Source: Anaerobaca sp035448545
Lineage (GTDB): Bacteria > Planctomycetota > Phycisphaerae > Sedimentisphaerales > Anaerobacaceae
DNA: 64,000 nucleotides
Reading direction: 5' to 3'
Assembly (NCBI GenBank): GCA_035448545.1
Contig: DAOTJE010000020.1
Location: 1 to 64,000 of the forward strand
Under the pieces are notes generated by a model. It searched no databases, was not told the DNA's origin, and saw nothing but the letters and a program-made list of their open reading frames with translations. The position numbers and the translations under genes were made by a program. This document shows positions 36,347 through 44,807 of the stretch, piece by piece (the stretch's first letter is position 1; the number at the start of each line of letters is the position of its first letter).

Positions 36347-37625
36347 ACGGGAAATGGGCCAGGATCGCCCGGCCGCCAAGGTGGCGTTCGATTCGCATCA
36401 GCTCGTTGTACTCGGCGACGCGCTCGGACCGCGAGACCGAACCGATCTTGACCTGGCCGACGCCGGTGCCGACGCCGAAATCGGCCTCGAAAGGCATCTC
36501 CGTCTCGCCTGAGCGGTGGGATACGATGGCGGTAAGCCCGTTGTCGAGTGCCAGATGGACCGTGTCGAGCGTCTCGGTGATCGTGCCGATCTGGTTGGCT
36601 TTGATCAGAACGCAGTTGGCGGCGTTCTTTTCGATCCCGATCCGCACACGCTGCGGGTTCGTGGCGAACAGGTCGTCGCCGACGATCTGAACCTTGTTCC
36701 GCGTCTTCTCTTTGAGCAGGGCAAAGCCGTCCCAGTCCTCTTCGTCCAGACCATCTTCAATCGAGACGATCGGATACCGGCCGGCCCACTCGACGAACAG
36801 ATCGACCATCTCGGCCGAGGTGAGCGACATGCCGTCCTTGGTCAGGTGATACTTGCCGTCCTCATACAGTTCGGAAGCCGCCGGGTCCAGGGCGATCGCG
36901 ATGTCCTCGCCGGGGGTATGGCCCGCCCGTTCGAGCGCCTGCATGATGAGTTTGAGCGGCTCCTCGTTGGATTCGACCGGCGGCGCGTAGCCTCCCTCGT
37001 CGCCGACGGTGGTGGGCCAGCCGCGTTCACGAATGATGCCCCGCAGTTCGTGGAACGTCTCGGCGGCCCAGCGCGTCGCCTCGGCGAATGTCGGTGCGCC
37101 GATCGGTACGATCATGTACTCCTGGAAATCCGACGAGCCGATAGCGTGCTTGCCCCCGTTCAGGACATTGATCAGCGGAATGGGCATGGTAAAGGGCTCT
37201 TTGGCGGGTTTGCCGAAGACCTCAGCGACGTATTCGTAGAATTGCATGCGCCGGGCCACGGCGCCCGCCCGCAGGCAGGCGATCGAGACCGCCAGGATAG
37301 CGTTGGCGCCCAGGTGAGACTTATTATCGGTGCCGTCCAGTTCGATCATCTTCTGGTCAATGCCCCGCTGGTCGGTCACGTCGTGTCCGATCAGGGCCGG
37401 AGCGATGATGCCGTTGATGTTGCGGACCGCCTTGAGCACCCCTTTGCCGCGGTAGCGCTGCGGTTCGTTGTCCCTCAGCTCGACGGCTTCGTACTTGCCC
37501 GTCGAGGCGCCGGAAGGCACCATGCCGGAAACGCGCGTGTACCGATCCAGGTAAACTGTTGCTTCCACAGTAGGGTTGCCGCGTGAGTCCAGAAGTTCCT
37601 GCGCTGTGATCTGGAAAATGTCCAT
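36324..37625 (-). CDS. eno: enolase
   Basis: This 433-residue glycolytic enzyme interconverts 2-phosphoglycerate and phosphoenolpyruvate. It has the family start IFQITAQELLDSRGNPTVEA, ASTGKYEAVELRD, GDEGGYAPPV with a catalytic Glu, the metal-binding VSIEDGLDEEDWDG and VGDDLFATNPQR, the catalytic Lys in LIKANQIGT, and SHRSGETEM near the C-terminus. The ATG at 37625 is preceded by GGGGTAAGGACA; a longer open frame to 37667 is rejected. Confidence 0.97.
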   Translation of the reverse strand: MDIFQITAQELLDSRGNPTVEATVYLDRYTRVSGMVPSGASTGKYEAVELRDNEPQRYRGKGVLKAVRNINGIIAPALIGHDVTDQRGIDQKMIELDGTDNKSHLGANAILAVSIACLRAGAVARRMQFYEYVAEVFGKPAKEPFTMPIPLINVLNGGKHAIGSSDFQEYMIVPIGAPTFAEATRWAAETFHELRGIIRERGWPTTVGDEGGYAPPVESNEEPLKLIMQALERAGHTPGEDIAIALDPAASELYEDGKYHLTKDGMSLTSAEMVDLFVEWAGRYPIVSIEDGLDEEDWDGFALLKEKTRNKVQIVGDDLFATNPQRVRIGIEKNAANCVLIKANQIGTITETLDTVHLALDNGLTAIVSHRSGETEMPFEADFGVGTGVGQVKIGSVSRSERVAEYNELMRIERHLGGRAILAHFPFTGIAKA

Positions 37626-37768
37626 TGTCCTTACCCCTCGATTCGTGGCGTTGTCATAAAACGTCAACGTTTCTTGCTGATGCCCGGACAGTATACGCGA
37701 TCCGCCTGGGCTTCGGTAGCCCCGAATCGGGAAAGGGTTTCCATCTCAGGCGAGGCGGACGCCGGGAT

Positions 37769-37797
37769 TTGGACGGGCCGGGTTTTGAGGTCATAAT
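37769..37797 (+). promoter_or_regulatory. candidate promoter for the PEP-CTERM-like gene
   Basis: TTGGAC (37769-37774), 17 bp and CATAAT (37792-37797), about 98 bp before the ATG at 37895. The enolase gene diverges on the other side of this 269-bp gap. Confidence 0.42.
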
Positions 37798-37894
37798 TTG
37801 GTAACGGGGCGTCCTTACCCCGTTCGGATCGCCGTGCGACTCGGCTATGACCCGGGACTACGGCGCATCGCACCGTGAGCACCGGAGGAGAAGG

Positions 37895-38620
37895 ATGGTA
37901 GGGCAACGAATCACGGGTCGCCCGGCGACCTTCGCGGGCCTGGTTCTGGCCTTTCTGTTGCTTTCGGCCGCCGCCAGTCTGGCGGACGCGTACCGTCATG
38001 GTTTCCGACGCATCTCCGATAGTAGCGCTGTCGATGTGGCCTCCCAGCTTTCCGTCGACATCGCCGGTTATGGGTCCAACCAGGTCGTTTTCACGTTTCA
38101 GAACTCCGGGGTGGTTGCGTCGGGCGCGGTGATCGCCGACATCTACTTCGACGACCGCGCGGGCCTGCTGCTGAGCCTGGACGGTATCCTCGACCGCGAC
38201 TACGACAAGAAACAGTATCCGGGGGTGGATTTCAGCACGCCGGCCAAGCCGTTGAACCTCCCCGGCGGCAAGAGCATCGACCCGGTCTTTCGCGTGACTG
38301 ATGCGCTGTCCTTCGATGCGGATAATCCGGGTCCGAAGTGGGGAATAGGCGTGGCCGAGTCGCTGGGCCTGCGATTCAACGCCGCCGCCGACGGGCTTGA
38401 CGCAATCCTGGGCGCCATCCACAGCTCTGACTTTCGGATAGGGCTGCATGTTCAGTGCCTGCCGGCGTTTGTGGCCGACGGTTCGTATACCGACACCTCG
38501 GCCAGCGACGGCTTTGCGACGACTGCGCCTTTGCCCGATGCGGCGATTCTGGGCACGTCCGGCCTGAGTCTGGCCGCCTACTGGCTCAAACGCCGGCACG
38601 GAGGTCTGGCCGGCATCTGA
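37895..38620 (+). CDS. secreted protein with PEP-CTERM-like sorting tail
   Basis: This 241-residue protein has a signal peptide (hydrophobic FAGLVLAFLLLSAAASLADA, cleaved near residue 32) and a soluble body with an Asp-rich beta pattern. The C-terminus APLPDAAILGTSGLSLAAYW followed by LKRRHG resembles a PEP-CTERM signal: Pro-x-Pro/Asp, a hydrophobic helix, then a basic tail, although the exact P-E-P is replaced by L-P-D. Such tails are removed by an exosortase when proteins are anchored outside the cell. GGAGGAGAAGG lies directly before the ATG. No exosortase is in view. Confidence 0.62.
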   Translation: MVGQRITGRPATFAGLVLAFLLLSAAASLADAYRHGFRRISDSSAVDVASQLSVDIAGYGSNQVVFTFQNSGVVASGAVIADIYFDDRAGLLLSLDGILDRDYDKKQYPGVDFSTPAKPLNLPGGKSIDPVFRVTDALSFDADNPGPKWGIGVAESLGLRFNAAADGLDAILGAIHSSDFRIGLHVQCLPAFVADGSYTDTSASDGFATTAPLPDAAILGTSGLSLAAYWLKRRHGGLAGI

Positions 38621-38624
38621 GACG

Positions 38625-38682
38625 CACGCCGGGCCAAGGCGGCGCCACTCGGATTCTCTGCTCAAATGGCGCCGCCGGCGTG
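38625..38682 (+). terminator. long GC-rich hairpin after the PEP-CTERM-like gene
   Basis: GGCGGCGCCA and TGGCGCCGCC form a perfect 10-bp stem with a 19-base loop, extended outward by CACGCCGG/CCGGCGTG. It starts 5 bp after the stop codon and ends where the next promoter (TTGACT at 38683) begins. No clear U-tract, so intrinsic termination is likely but not certain. Confidence 0.6.
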
Positions 38683-38711
38683 TTGACTTGCCCCTGAGCC
38701 GGACGTACCAT
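38683..38711 (+). promoter_or_regulatory. promoter for the DUF3616-kinase pair
   Basis: TTGACT (38683-38688), 17 bp and TACCAT (38706-38711). An in-frame ATG at 38710 lies inside the -10 box, so it cannot be the real start; a downstream ATG must be used. Confidence 0.55.
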
Positions 38712-38739
38712 GGATCGTGTAATCCGTAGGATGGCCGCT

Positions 38740-39936
38740 ATGTTGGCGCCGGTAGAGCACTCCTTTTCGATGGTTCGTTCTCTTCTGTTGGGCACGATCC
38801 TCGCCTGCGTCGCATCTGCGCCGGCACAGCGGCGCGGCGGGCAAGCGGACACCGTTGCCGAAATTCACTTCGGTTTTGTGGAGCCGCCGGTCGTCGCGCA
38901 GCGCGATATCACCGTGGAGGCGCCCGTCTCCGCGCAGGCGAGGGAGGTCAAGGCGCTGGAGTGCAGCGGCATGGCGTGGGCGGACGGCCGTCTGATCCTG
39001 GCCAGTGACCGGCACGGGCTGGTCCTCTTCACCTGTCCCATCGACCTGCAACAGCTGACGATCGGCACGCCCAGCCCGCGCGTGGTGATCGGCAACGAGC
39101 AGGAGCTGCTCGACGACGCCGAGTGCCTGGTGGTTCAGCCAGACAGCCGGCGGGAGCAGGTCGTCTACGTGATGTGTTCGCTGAGCAACGATCCCGACGA
39201 GTTGCCCTTGCCGAAGCGACGCCACATGCTGCGGGTGGCGCTGCGGGACCTGGACCCGGCGCGGGTGGCTCGGCCGGTGGTGCTCAGCGCCGGGAGGCTG
39301 CGTGATCTGATCAACGACCGGTTCGAGGCCGTGGGCATCGAGCCCTATCGCACGTTTCACCCCGATTTCTCCGGCAGCGATAAGAACACGTATCGCTGGG
39401 GCAACATCGAGGGGATGTGTTTTACGCCGGACGGCAAGCGTCTGCTGCTCGGGATGCGGAATCCCTTGCTGGGCTCCCATGCTCTGATGGCGGTGGTCGT
39501 GGGCATCGAGGAGGCATTCGACACGCGGGATGCGAACAAACTGGACCTGGTGGACCTGTTCGCGATCGATCTGGGAGACCGCGGCGTCAGCGATTTGTGC
39601 TGGGACCCGCTGACCCGGGGATACCTGATCACCGCCGCTCGCAGCAATGGCCCCAAGCTGAGCAAGGACCAGCCGTTCCCACCCAACACGCTTGACAGCG
39701 CTCTGTTCTGGTGGAGCGGGCACAAGCAGGATCGTCCGATCCTGTTCGCCCGATTTCCGGACATGAAGGTGGAGGCGGTCTGCCGACTGGGCAACACGCC
39801 GTTCATCGCCGTCGCTTCGGATGAGGGAGATGTCAGCGAAGGACGGCCGCAGCAGCAGCAAAGTGTGGTGACGGTGATGTACTTTACCGGCATCGCTATC
39901 GGCTCTCAGGACGGGACAGATGTCAGCCAAAGATGA
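38740..39936 (+). CDS. secreted DUF3616 domain protein
   Basis: This protein of about 398 residues has a signal peptide (FSMVRSLLLGTILACVASAPA, about residues 9-29) and a propeller-like body. The DUF3616 signature NIEGMCFTPDGKRLLLGMRN followed by PLLGSHALM is present, and similar strand repeats occur earlier (CSGMAWADGRLILASDRHG) and later (GVSDLCWDPLTRGYLITAA). The function of the family is unknown to me. Start choice: ATG 38740 follows AGGA at good distance; 38770 is an alternative. Its last 17 bases overlap the start of the kinase gene, so the two are translationally coupled. Confidence 0.78.
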   Translation: MLAPVEHSFSMVRSLLLGTILACVASAPAQRRGGQADTVAEIHFGFVEPPVVAQRDITVEAPVSAQAREVKALECSGMAWADGRLILASDRHGLVLFTCPIDLQQLTIGTPSPRVVIGNEQELLDDAECLVVQPDSRREQVVYVMCSLSNDPDELPLPKRRHMLRVALRDLDPARVARPVVLSAGRLRDLINDRFEAVGIEPYRTFHPDFSGSDKNTYRWGNIEGMCFTPDGKRLLLGMRNPLLGSHALMAVVVGIEEAFDTRDANKLDLVDLFAIDLGDRGVSDLCWDPLTRGYLITAARSNGPKLSKDQPFPPNTLDSALFWWSGHKQDRPILFARFPDMKVEAVCRLGNTPFIAVASDEGDVSEGRPQQQQSVVTVMYFTGIAIGSQDGTDVSQR

Positions 39937-41470
39937 GGCAGCAGGGGCGAATGATCATTCGCCCGGGATCGATGACGCCCAGTTCGAGGCGAGTCTCGTG
40001 GCAGGCGAGACGGAGATCGTCGAGCCACAGGCAGCGGCGGCGAATAATCGCTCGCCCCTACAAATACCTGGGGCAGGGATGAGGCACACCTCTCCGGTCC
40101 GTCAGCCTCCCTGGGTGGGCAAGGTGCTGGGCCATTTCAAGCTCTTGCGCCTGATCGGTGAGGGCAAGATGGGACGGGTCATCCAGGCCCGCGACATCAA
40201 CCTTCAGCGCATCGTGGCGCTCAAGGTCCTGTGCAAGCGCCTGCCGGGAATCGATGCGGCCCAGCGGGTCGATCAGTTTTTCCGCGAGGCGCGTGCCGCC
40301 GCCCAGATCGACCATCCGAACGTGGTGCATATCTACGAGATCAACCAGCATGACGGCTGGTGGTACATCGCCATGGAGATGCTCGAAGGCGGCAATCTCG
40401 GACAGGCGATCAAGGCGGCCGGCCCGCTGCCGGCGCACCGGGCCTGCGCGTTTATCGCCGACGGCGCCTCCGCGCTGGCGGCCGCGCACGAGATGGGAAT
40501 CGTCCATCGGGACATCAAGCCGACCAACCTGATGCTCACGCGCCAGGGACGGTGCAAAGTCACCGACTTCGGCCTGGTTCACATCGACGATCCCAACGAT
40601 CCGTTCCAGTTCACACACAAGGCGGTGGGCTCGCCGCTGTTCATGGCGCCCGAGATGATCCTTCGCAGGGAACAGACGCCGGCCGTCGACGTCTACAGCC
40701 TGGGCACGACGCTGTTCTGTGCGCTAACAGGCCGGGCGCCGTACACGGGCAAGAGCATCGAGGAGGTTCTCCAGCAGCACGTCAAGGCGCCGATCCCGGA
40801 CCTGCGGATGTACCTGCCGAGTTGTTCGCAGACCCTGGTGACGCTGGTGTCGCGCACGCTGGCCAAGTCGCCCGGCGAGCGGCCCTCGGCGGCAGAGATG
40901 ACCTCGGCGCTGCGCGCCGAAGCCATCGCCGGCGCGGTGGTGGATTCGGGAACGCTGGGCTCGGGGACATCGAGTCTGCTGCGTGAGCTGATGGGCTCGG
41001 GGGTGGCGGATTCGGCGGTCGGTACACAGATCGTCGCGGCGGCGGAACGCTGGTCGCGGGCCAGACGGGCCATCCGAAGGCGCCGCGTCCTGATCGGCAC
41101 CGGCATCGTTGCTCTGGCAGTGATTCTGATCCTGTTGGGTCTGTACGGACCGTTCAAAAGGTCGGACCGTCGCTCTGCTTCATCGCCGGCAAGTCTGGCG
41201 AAGTATTTCCCGGATGCGCCCGAAAGCCTCGGCGTGCTGCCGTCCGGCATGGTTCCGGAACCGGTTCCGCTCGATCGAAGCCATGCTCCGGCGTTCAGTT
41301 GGGTCCGTCAGATCGACCCGGGCGACGTCCGGTTCGTCGCCAGCCGCAGAGGCCGGCGCTTTTATTCGATCGGCGCGCCCGAGGCGATCCTGATTCGAGC
41401 CGAGGATTTCATCGGATACCGCACTGCCGAGGCGGCCATCGCCGACGGCAAGGTCCCGGCGGCACGCTGA
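39920..41470 (+). CDS. transmembrane Ser/Thr protein kinase
   Basis: This 516-residue Hanks-type kinase has a variable N-terminus of about 70 residues, then the kinase domain: glycine loop IGEGKMGRVIQARD, the VALKVL lysine, FFREARAA Glu, HRDIKPTNLM catalytic loop, VTDFGLV metal loop, and SPLFMAPE. All catalytic residues are present. One membrane helix (about residues 394-413, VLIGTGIVALAVILILLGLY) splits the protein, leaving a C-terminal tail of about 100 residues outside the membrane that I do not recognise. It starts within the DUF3616 gene, suggesting a sensor/kinase partnership. A thioredoxin-fold remnant follows. Confidence 0.93.
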   Translation: MSAKDEAAGANDHSPGIDDAQFEASLVAGETEIVEPQAAAANNRSPLQIPGAGMRHTSPVRQPPWVGKVLGHFKLLRLIGEGKMGRVIQARDINLQRIVALKVLCKRLPGIDAAQRVDQFFREARAAAQIDHPNVVHIYEINQHDGWWYIAMEMLEGGNLGQAIKAAGPLPAHRACAFIADGASALAAAHEMGIVHRDIKPTNLMLTRQGRCKVTDFGLVHIDDPNDPFQFTHKAVGSPLFMAPEMILRREQTPAVDVYSLGTTLFCALTGRAPYTGKSIEEVLQQHVKAPIPDLRMYLPSCSQTLVTLVSRTLAKSPGERPSAAEMTSALRAEAIAGAVVDSGTLGSGTSSLLRELMGSGVADSAVGTQIVAAAERWSRARRAIRRRRVLIGTGIVALAVILILLGLYGPFKRSDRRSASSPASLAKYFPDAPESLGVLPSGMVPEPVPLDRSHAPAFSWVRQIDPGDVRFVASRRGRRFYSIGAPEAILIRAEDFIGYRTAEAAIADGKVPAAR

Positions 41471-41487
41471 CGGGATCACTGGTCGGA

Positions 41488-41563
41488 GGATCTGATGATT
41501 GCGAGGTCCTCCAGAAGGTCGGCGTGGACGTTGCCAGCGAGAGGTCTGACGACTGCGAGGCCA
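41488..41563. repeat. imperfect direct repeat
   Basis: Two copies of a roughly 21-bp unit, GATCTGATGATTGCGAGGTCC near 41489 and GGTCTGACGACTGCGAGGCCA near 41543 (listed to 21 letters as aligned words of about 20), occur just after the kinase stop. They mark the point where the thioredoxin-like gene has lost its N-terminus. Confidence 0.4.
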
Positions 41564-41938
41564 CGAGACGGCTGAAGTCAGTGAGACGCACGGAAAGGTC
41601 GTTCTCCTGGACTTCTGGAACACGCGTTGCGGTCCCTGTCTCAAGGCGCCTCCCGATTTGCAGAAGATTCACGAGACGTACAGAGACCGGGGATTGGTTG
41701 TGATTGCCTGGGCCGGAGGGGACGAAAAGGAAACGAAGGGATACCTGGAGAAACATGCCTATACCTTCGCAGCGGGCATGGTGATACGGCAGATGCGCCT
41801 GGACTACGCAATTCGCGCCGATCCGACGTATTTCCTGATCGATTGCAGGGCTGCCTGGCGTGGGGGCCGGAACATCGTCTGCCAACAGATGACGAACGCG
41901 CCGGCCTGCTGGAAACAGGGTCGCAGAGCGTACCTTGA
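41550..41938 (+). pseudogene. decayed thioredoxin-fold (TlpA/AhpC-TSA-like) gene
   Basis: From 41550 the frame reads GKVVLLDFWNTRCGPCLKAP, the classic thioredoxin strand and Cys-x2-Cys active site, then LQKIHETYRDRGLVVIAWAG and, near 41825, ADPTYFLID. There is no start codon or signal peptide upstream; the frame is closed by TGA at 41547. After FLID at about 41845 the sensible continuation moves by one base: the +1 frame reads CLAWGPEHRLPTDDERAGLL and stops at 41938. So the gene lost its N-terminus and has a frameshift. The rest of the gap to 42057 holds nothing I can name. Confidence 0.72.
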
Positions 41939-42057
41939 CAGCGCGGTCGGGCCCGCCTCGGCGGACCACGCTCCTCCAAAGGGCCCAAAGGACCTCCGGG
42001 ACGTAAGAGCAAGCCGTGTCCCTGAAGTCGTTGGGGTCCTTGAGGTCCCTTCCGCCT

Positions 42058-44715
42058 TCACGGCTGCTGGTTGTCGATCTTGAGGTTGTCGATGTAGAAG
42101 ACCGTCTTGGTTGTCGCGTGGCTGATGAAACCGAGCCAGGTCAACTGCTCGAACGTCTTGTTGCCGTTGGCGAGCTTTTCGAACCGCCGGGGCTCCTGGC
42201 CGGGTAGGGTCACCGCAAGATTCCACGTGCCGCTGTTGCTGGCGCCGAGGTCGGCCGAGATTGCGAAGTGCACCCACTGTCCGACGGGCAGGTCCAGCAG
42301 CACATTGCCCGCCACCTTGAGCTTGGCGTCGTCAACGCGGAGGCTCGGGCCCACACTGTACAGGGTCTCGCGCCAGTCCCGCCACTCGTGCTGGAACAAC
42401 ACGCCCGGCTCGACTCGCAGGTCGAACGAGCAATGGGTCGTGCCGCCACTGTGGTTGGGCGAGTAGACCAGATGCGGATTGTAGGAATACCGCAGCCCTT
42501 CGGCATCGGTGAACTTGAGGCTGCGCTGTCCGGCGGCGGCGGTCTCGTCGCTCACCGTGATGCCGTCGCCCTTGCCCTCGACGTGGACCTGGTCGGCCCG
42601 CGGCGGCTGGCCGACGTCGGTGCCCTCGAATGTGTCGTGGACCGCCAGGGGCGGCGGGTCCGGCGGCAGCTCCAGCGCCGGATAGGTCACCTCATTGGCC
42701 TTCTTGACCCAGGCCGGGTCGCCATAGACGCCTGCCTGCGTGTAATCGAACGGCTTGAACCCGATCTTCAGCGCCGGCGAGTCCGGCTGGAGGTGAAAGT
42801 CGAGGTTCTTGGGGTCGACGAACAGCGGATCGGCGACGATGGAGTGCTGATCGTGACCGTGCTCCTGCTGCCAGGTTTCCATCGCCAGACCCACGAAGTT
42901 GACCGGCTGGCCGGGGACGTTCCAGTAGCAGTTGTTGTCCATGTTGATCTTGACCTGCGTCCACGGTCCGGCCAGCAGCGGCCCGGTCTTCCAATACACG
43001 ATGTTGTTGGTGAACGTGAACGACAGATGCTCTTCGACACGCGTCGCCTGCAACTGATGGAGCAGGCTGTCGACCAGGATATTGTTGCGGATCACGTTCT
43101 CCTTGCCGTAATGCTGGTGGAAGCTGCCAGTCTTGGTGTTGTAGACGAGGTTGTTCTCCATGAGGATGCCGGTGCTGCCCTCGTCGGTGTAGAGACCCCA
43201 GCCGCCGTAGGAGTACGCGTAGATATCGTGGAAAACGTTGTCGCTGACGGAGGTGCCTTCGGAAGGTCCCAGGGTGTAGACGCCGCCCATGTCACTGAGT
43301 ACCCACCAGCCGATGTGGTGGACGTGATTGAACCGCAGGATGTTTCGCTTGGCCGGGCTGTCGGCGTAGCCCCATCGCCAGCCGACGGACAGGCCGGTGT
43401 AATAGAAGTCCGCCACCTCGTTGTGCGTGACGGTGTTGTCGCCGCTGTGGCCGATCCAGACGCCCACGGCGGAGGTATAGACTCGACCACCCGATCGTAT
43501 GATGTTGTTGTCGACGGCGATGTGGCCGGTCTGGAGGTTCTCTTCGGAGCGTATCTCGCCTTCGCCGATCCGTACGCCGCCGGCGCCGAGGTCGTGGATG
43601 TACGACCGCTCCAGCCGACAGTCGCGACAGCCTCGACGGAACCACACGCCGTAGGTGGCGACGTGTCCAATCTCGCAATCCTCGATCGTCGCATTTCGGG
43701 TGCCATCGGCCATAACGGCCGCCTCGGTGGCATAGGCGGCCTGGTAGGGGGCGTAACCCGTTCGGGGCAGGAGTTCCTCGTTGTGGTGGAACGTCAATCC
43801 CTTGATCGTGACATGTTCGACGAACTGACCTTTTTCCGGCTGGCCCTGGAAGAGCACGAGCTTGGTCAATCGTGGAGCCACGACCTCGGCCGTGGCCGGG
43901 TCCTCACCCGGCAACGGCTTGTAGTACAGCATGCCATCACGGGCGAGGAACCACTCGCCGGGCGCGTCAAGGGCGGTCTTGAAATTCTCCAGATGAAACC
44001 GCGTGTTGACGGGCCAACCGGAGTAACTTCTCAGTTGCTCGCCTGTGGTGACGATCAGGTCATCTGCGGCGTTGATCGCCGTGATGAAACGCCGTGTGAT
44101 GCACCACTTGTGGTACGCGACCAGCGTGATGTCCTGGATCTCCGCGATGCTCAGCTCGGCCAGAGGTGCCAGGGCGTCACCGTGGACCTGTGTGGCGCGA
44201 AGGAACTGGCCGCTTTGCCCTTCGATGGGGACCTCCGAGGTCTCGCCCATGTAGTGATACCATTTGTTGGGTGTTCGCGCGCGGACGGCGCGGCGGCCAT
44301 TGACGAACAACTGCTCGAAGTACCACTTGCCGTTGGCGACGTCGAGGAGGCGAACCGACCAGAGGCCGTCGGCGTCGGTCTTGAATCCCGTGATGATCCG
44401 GCCGCCGCTGAAGACCGGTCTTGCGCCCGGTGCCGCCTCGTAGGTGATCGGAAAGTCCTTGGTGCCGCTGTCGGCGGGCGTCAGGATCAGCGGCTCCTCC
44501 AACGCATAGCGGCCGTCGGCGACGACCACCTGTACGGGCTCCTTGAGACCGTCGGTGCCCTTGAGTTGCCGGATCATGTCCCGGGCCTGCGTCAGGGTCT
44601 TGACCGGCCCGTCGGGCGAGACTTGGATCGTTGTGGCCGGGGCCGGCTCTGCCGCGAGGAACGTCGCGGCTGTCACCCAGGCGGCGAGGACCGCCGCCGA
44701 ACGCCGAATGCTCAT
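42058..44715 (-). CDS. secreted right-handed beta-helix protein, GH141-like
   Basis: This 885-residue protein has a signal peptide (to about Pro-Ala-Thr, residue 28), then TIQVSPDGPVKTLTQARDMI, the start of a parallel beta-helix that runs to about residue 640, with many Asn-rich turns. Motifs LSDMGGVYTLG, YSYGGWGLYTDEGST and FHQHYGKENVIRNN are ones I associate with the GH141 family (fucosidase/xylanase type); this is from memory and unverified. The last roughly 220 residues (VHDTFEGTDVG onward, ending VFYIDNLKIDNQ) are a concanavalin-like sandwich, probably sugar-binding. AAGGAAAG lies before the ATG. The isomerase-like gene at 44808-46382 lies upstream in the same direction. Confidence 0.78.
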   Translation of the reverse strand: MSIRRSAAVLAAWVTAATFLAAEPAPATTIQVSPDGPVKTLTQARDMIRQLKGTDGLKEPVQVVVADGRYALEEPLILTPADSGTKDFPITYEAAPGARPVFSGGRIITGFKTDADGLWSVRLLDVANGKWYFEQLFVNGRRAVRARTPNKWYHYMGETSEVPIEGQSGQFLRATQVHGDALAPLAELSIAEIQDITLVAYHKWCITRRFITAINAADDLIVTTGEQLRSYSGWPVNTRFHLENFKTALDAPGEWFLARDGMLYYKPLPGEDPATAEVVAPRLTKLVLFQGQPEKGQFVEHVTIKGLTFHHNEELLPRTGYAPYQAAYATEAAVMADGTRNATIEDCEIGHVATYGVWFRRGCRDCRLERSYIHDLGAGGVRIGEGEIRSEENLQTGHIAVDNNIIRSGGRVYTSAVGVWIGHSGDNTVTHNEVADFYYTGLSVGWRWGYADSPAKRNILRFNHVHHIGWWVLSDMGGVYTLGPSEGTSVSDNVFHDIYAYSYGGWGLYTDEGSTGILMENNLVYNTKTGSFHQHYGKENVIRNNILVDSLLHQLQATRVEEHLSFTFTNNIVYWKTGPLLAGPWTQVKINMDNNCYWNVPGQPVNFVGLAMETWQQEHGHDQHSIVADPLFVDPKNLDFHLQPDSPALKIGFKPFDYTQAGVYGDPAWVKKANEVTYPALELPPDPPPLAVHDTFEGTDVGQPPRADQVHVEGKGDGITVSDETAAAGQRSLKFTDAEGLRYSYNPHLVYSPNHSGGTTHCSFDLRVEPGVLFQHEWRDWRETLYSVGPSLRVDDAKLKVAGNVLLDLPVGQWVHFAISADLGASNSGTWNLAVTLPGQEPRRFEKLANGNKTFEQLTWLGFISHATTKTVFYIDNLKIDNQQP

Positions 44716-44753
44716 GGGTCTTTCCTTCTCAGTTGCTGCTCGTCATATGGATG

Positions 44754-44783
44754 GGGAGCCGGACCCCGATGGCCCCGGCTCCC
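44754..44783 (-). terminator. intercistronic hairpin
   Basis: GGGAGCCGG (44754-44762) and CCGGCTCCC (44775-44783) form a perfect 9-bp stem with a 12-base loop, located after the stop of the isomerase-like gene. There is no U-tract; it may reduce read-through into the beta-helix gene or protect the upstream mRNA. Confidence 0.4.
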
Positions 44784-44807
44784 GAAGGGGTCTCTTCTGC
44801 GGTCCGG

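Noticed and set aside
38710..38712. ATG at 38710 as the start of the DUF3616 gene
   Set aside because: It lies inside the -10 box of the predicted promoter, so it would be upstream of the transcript start.
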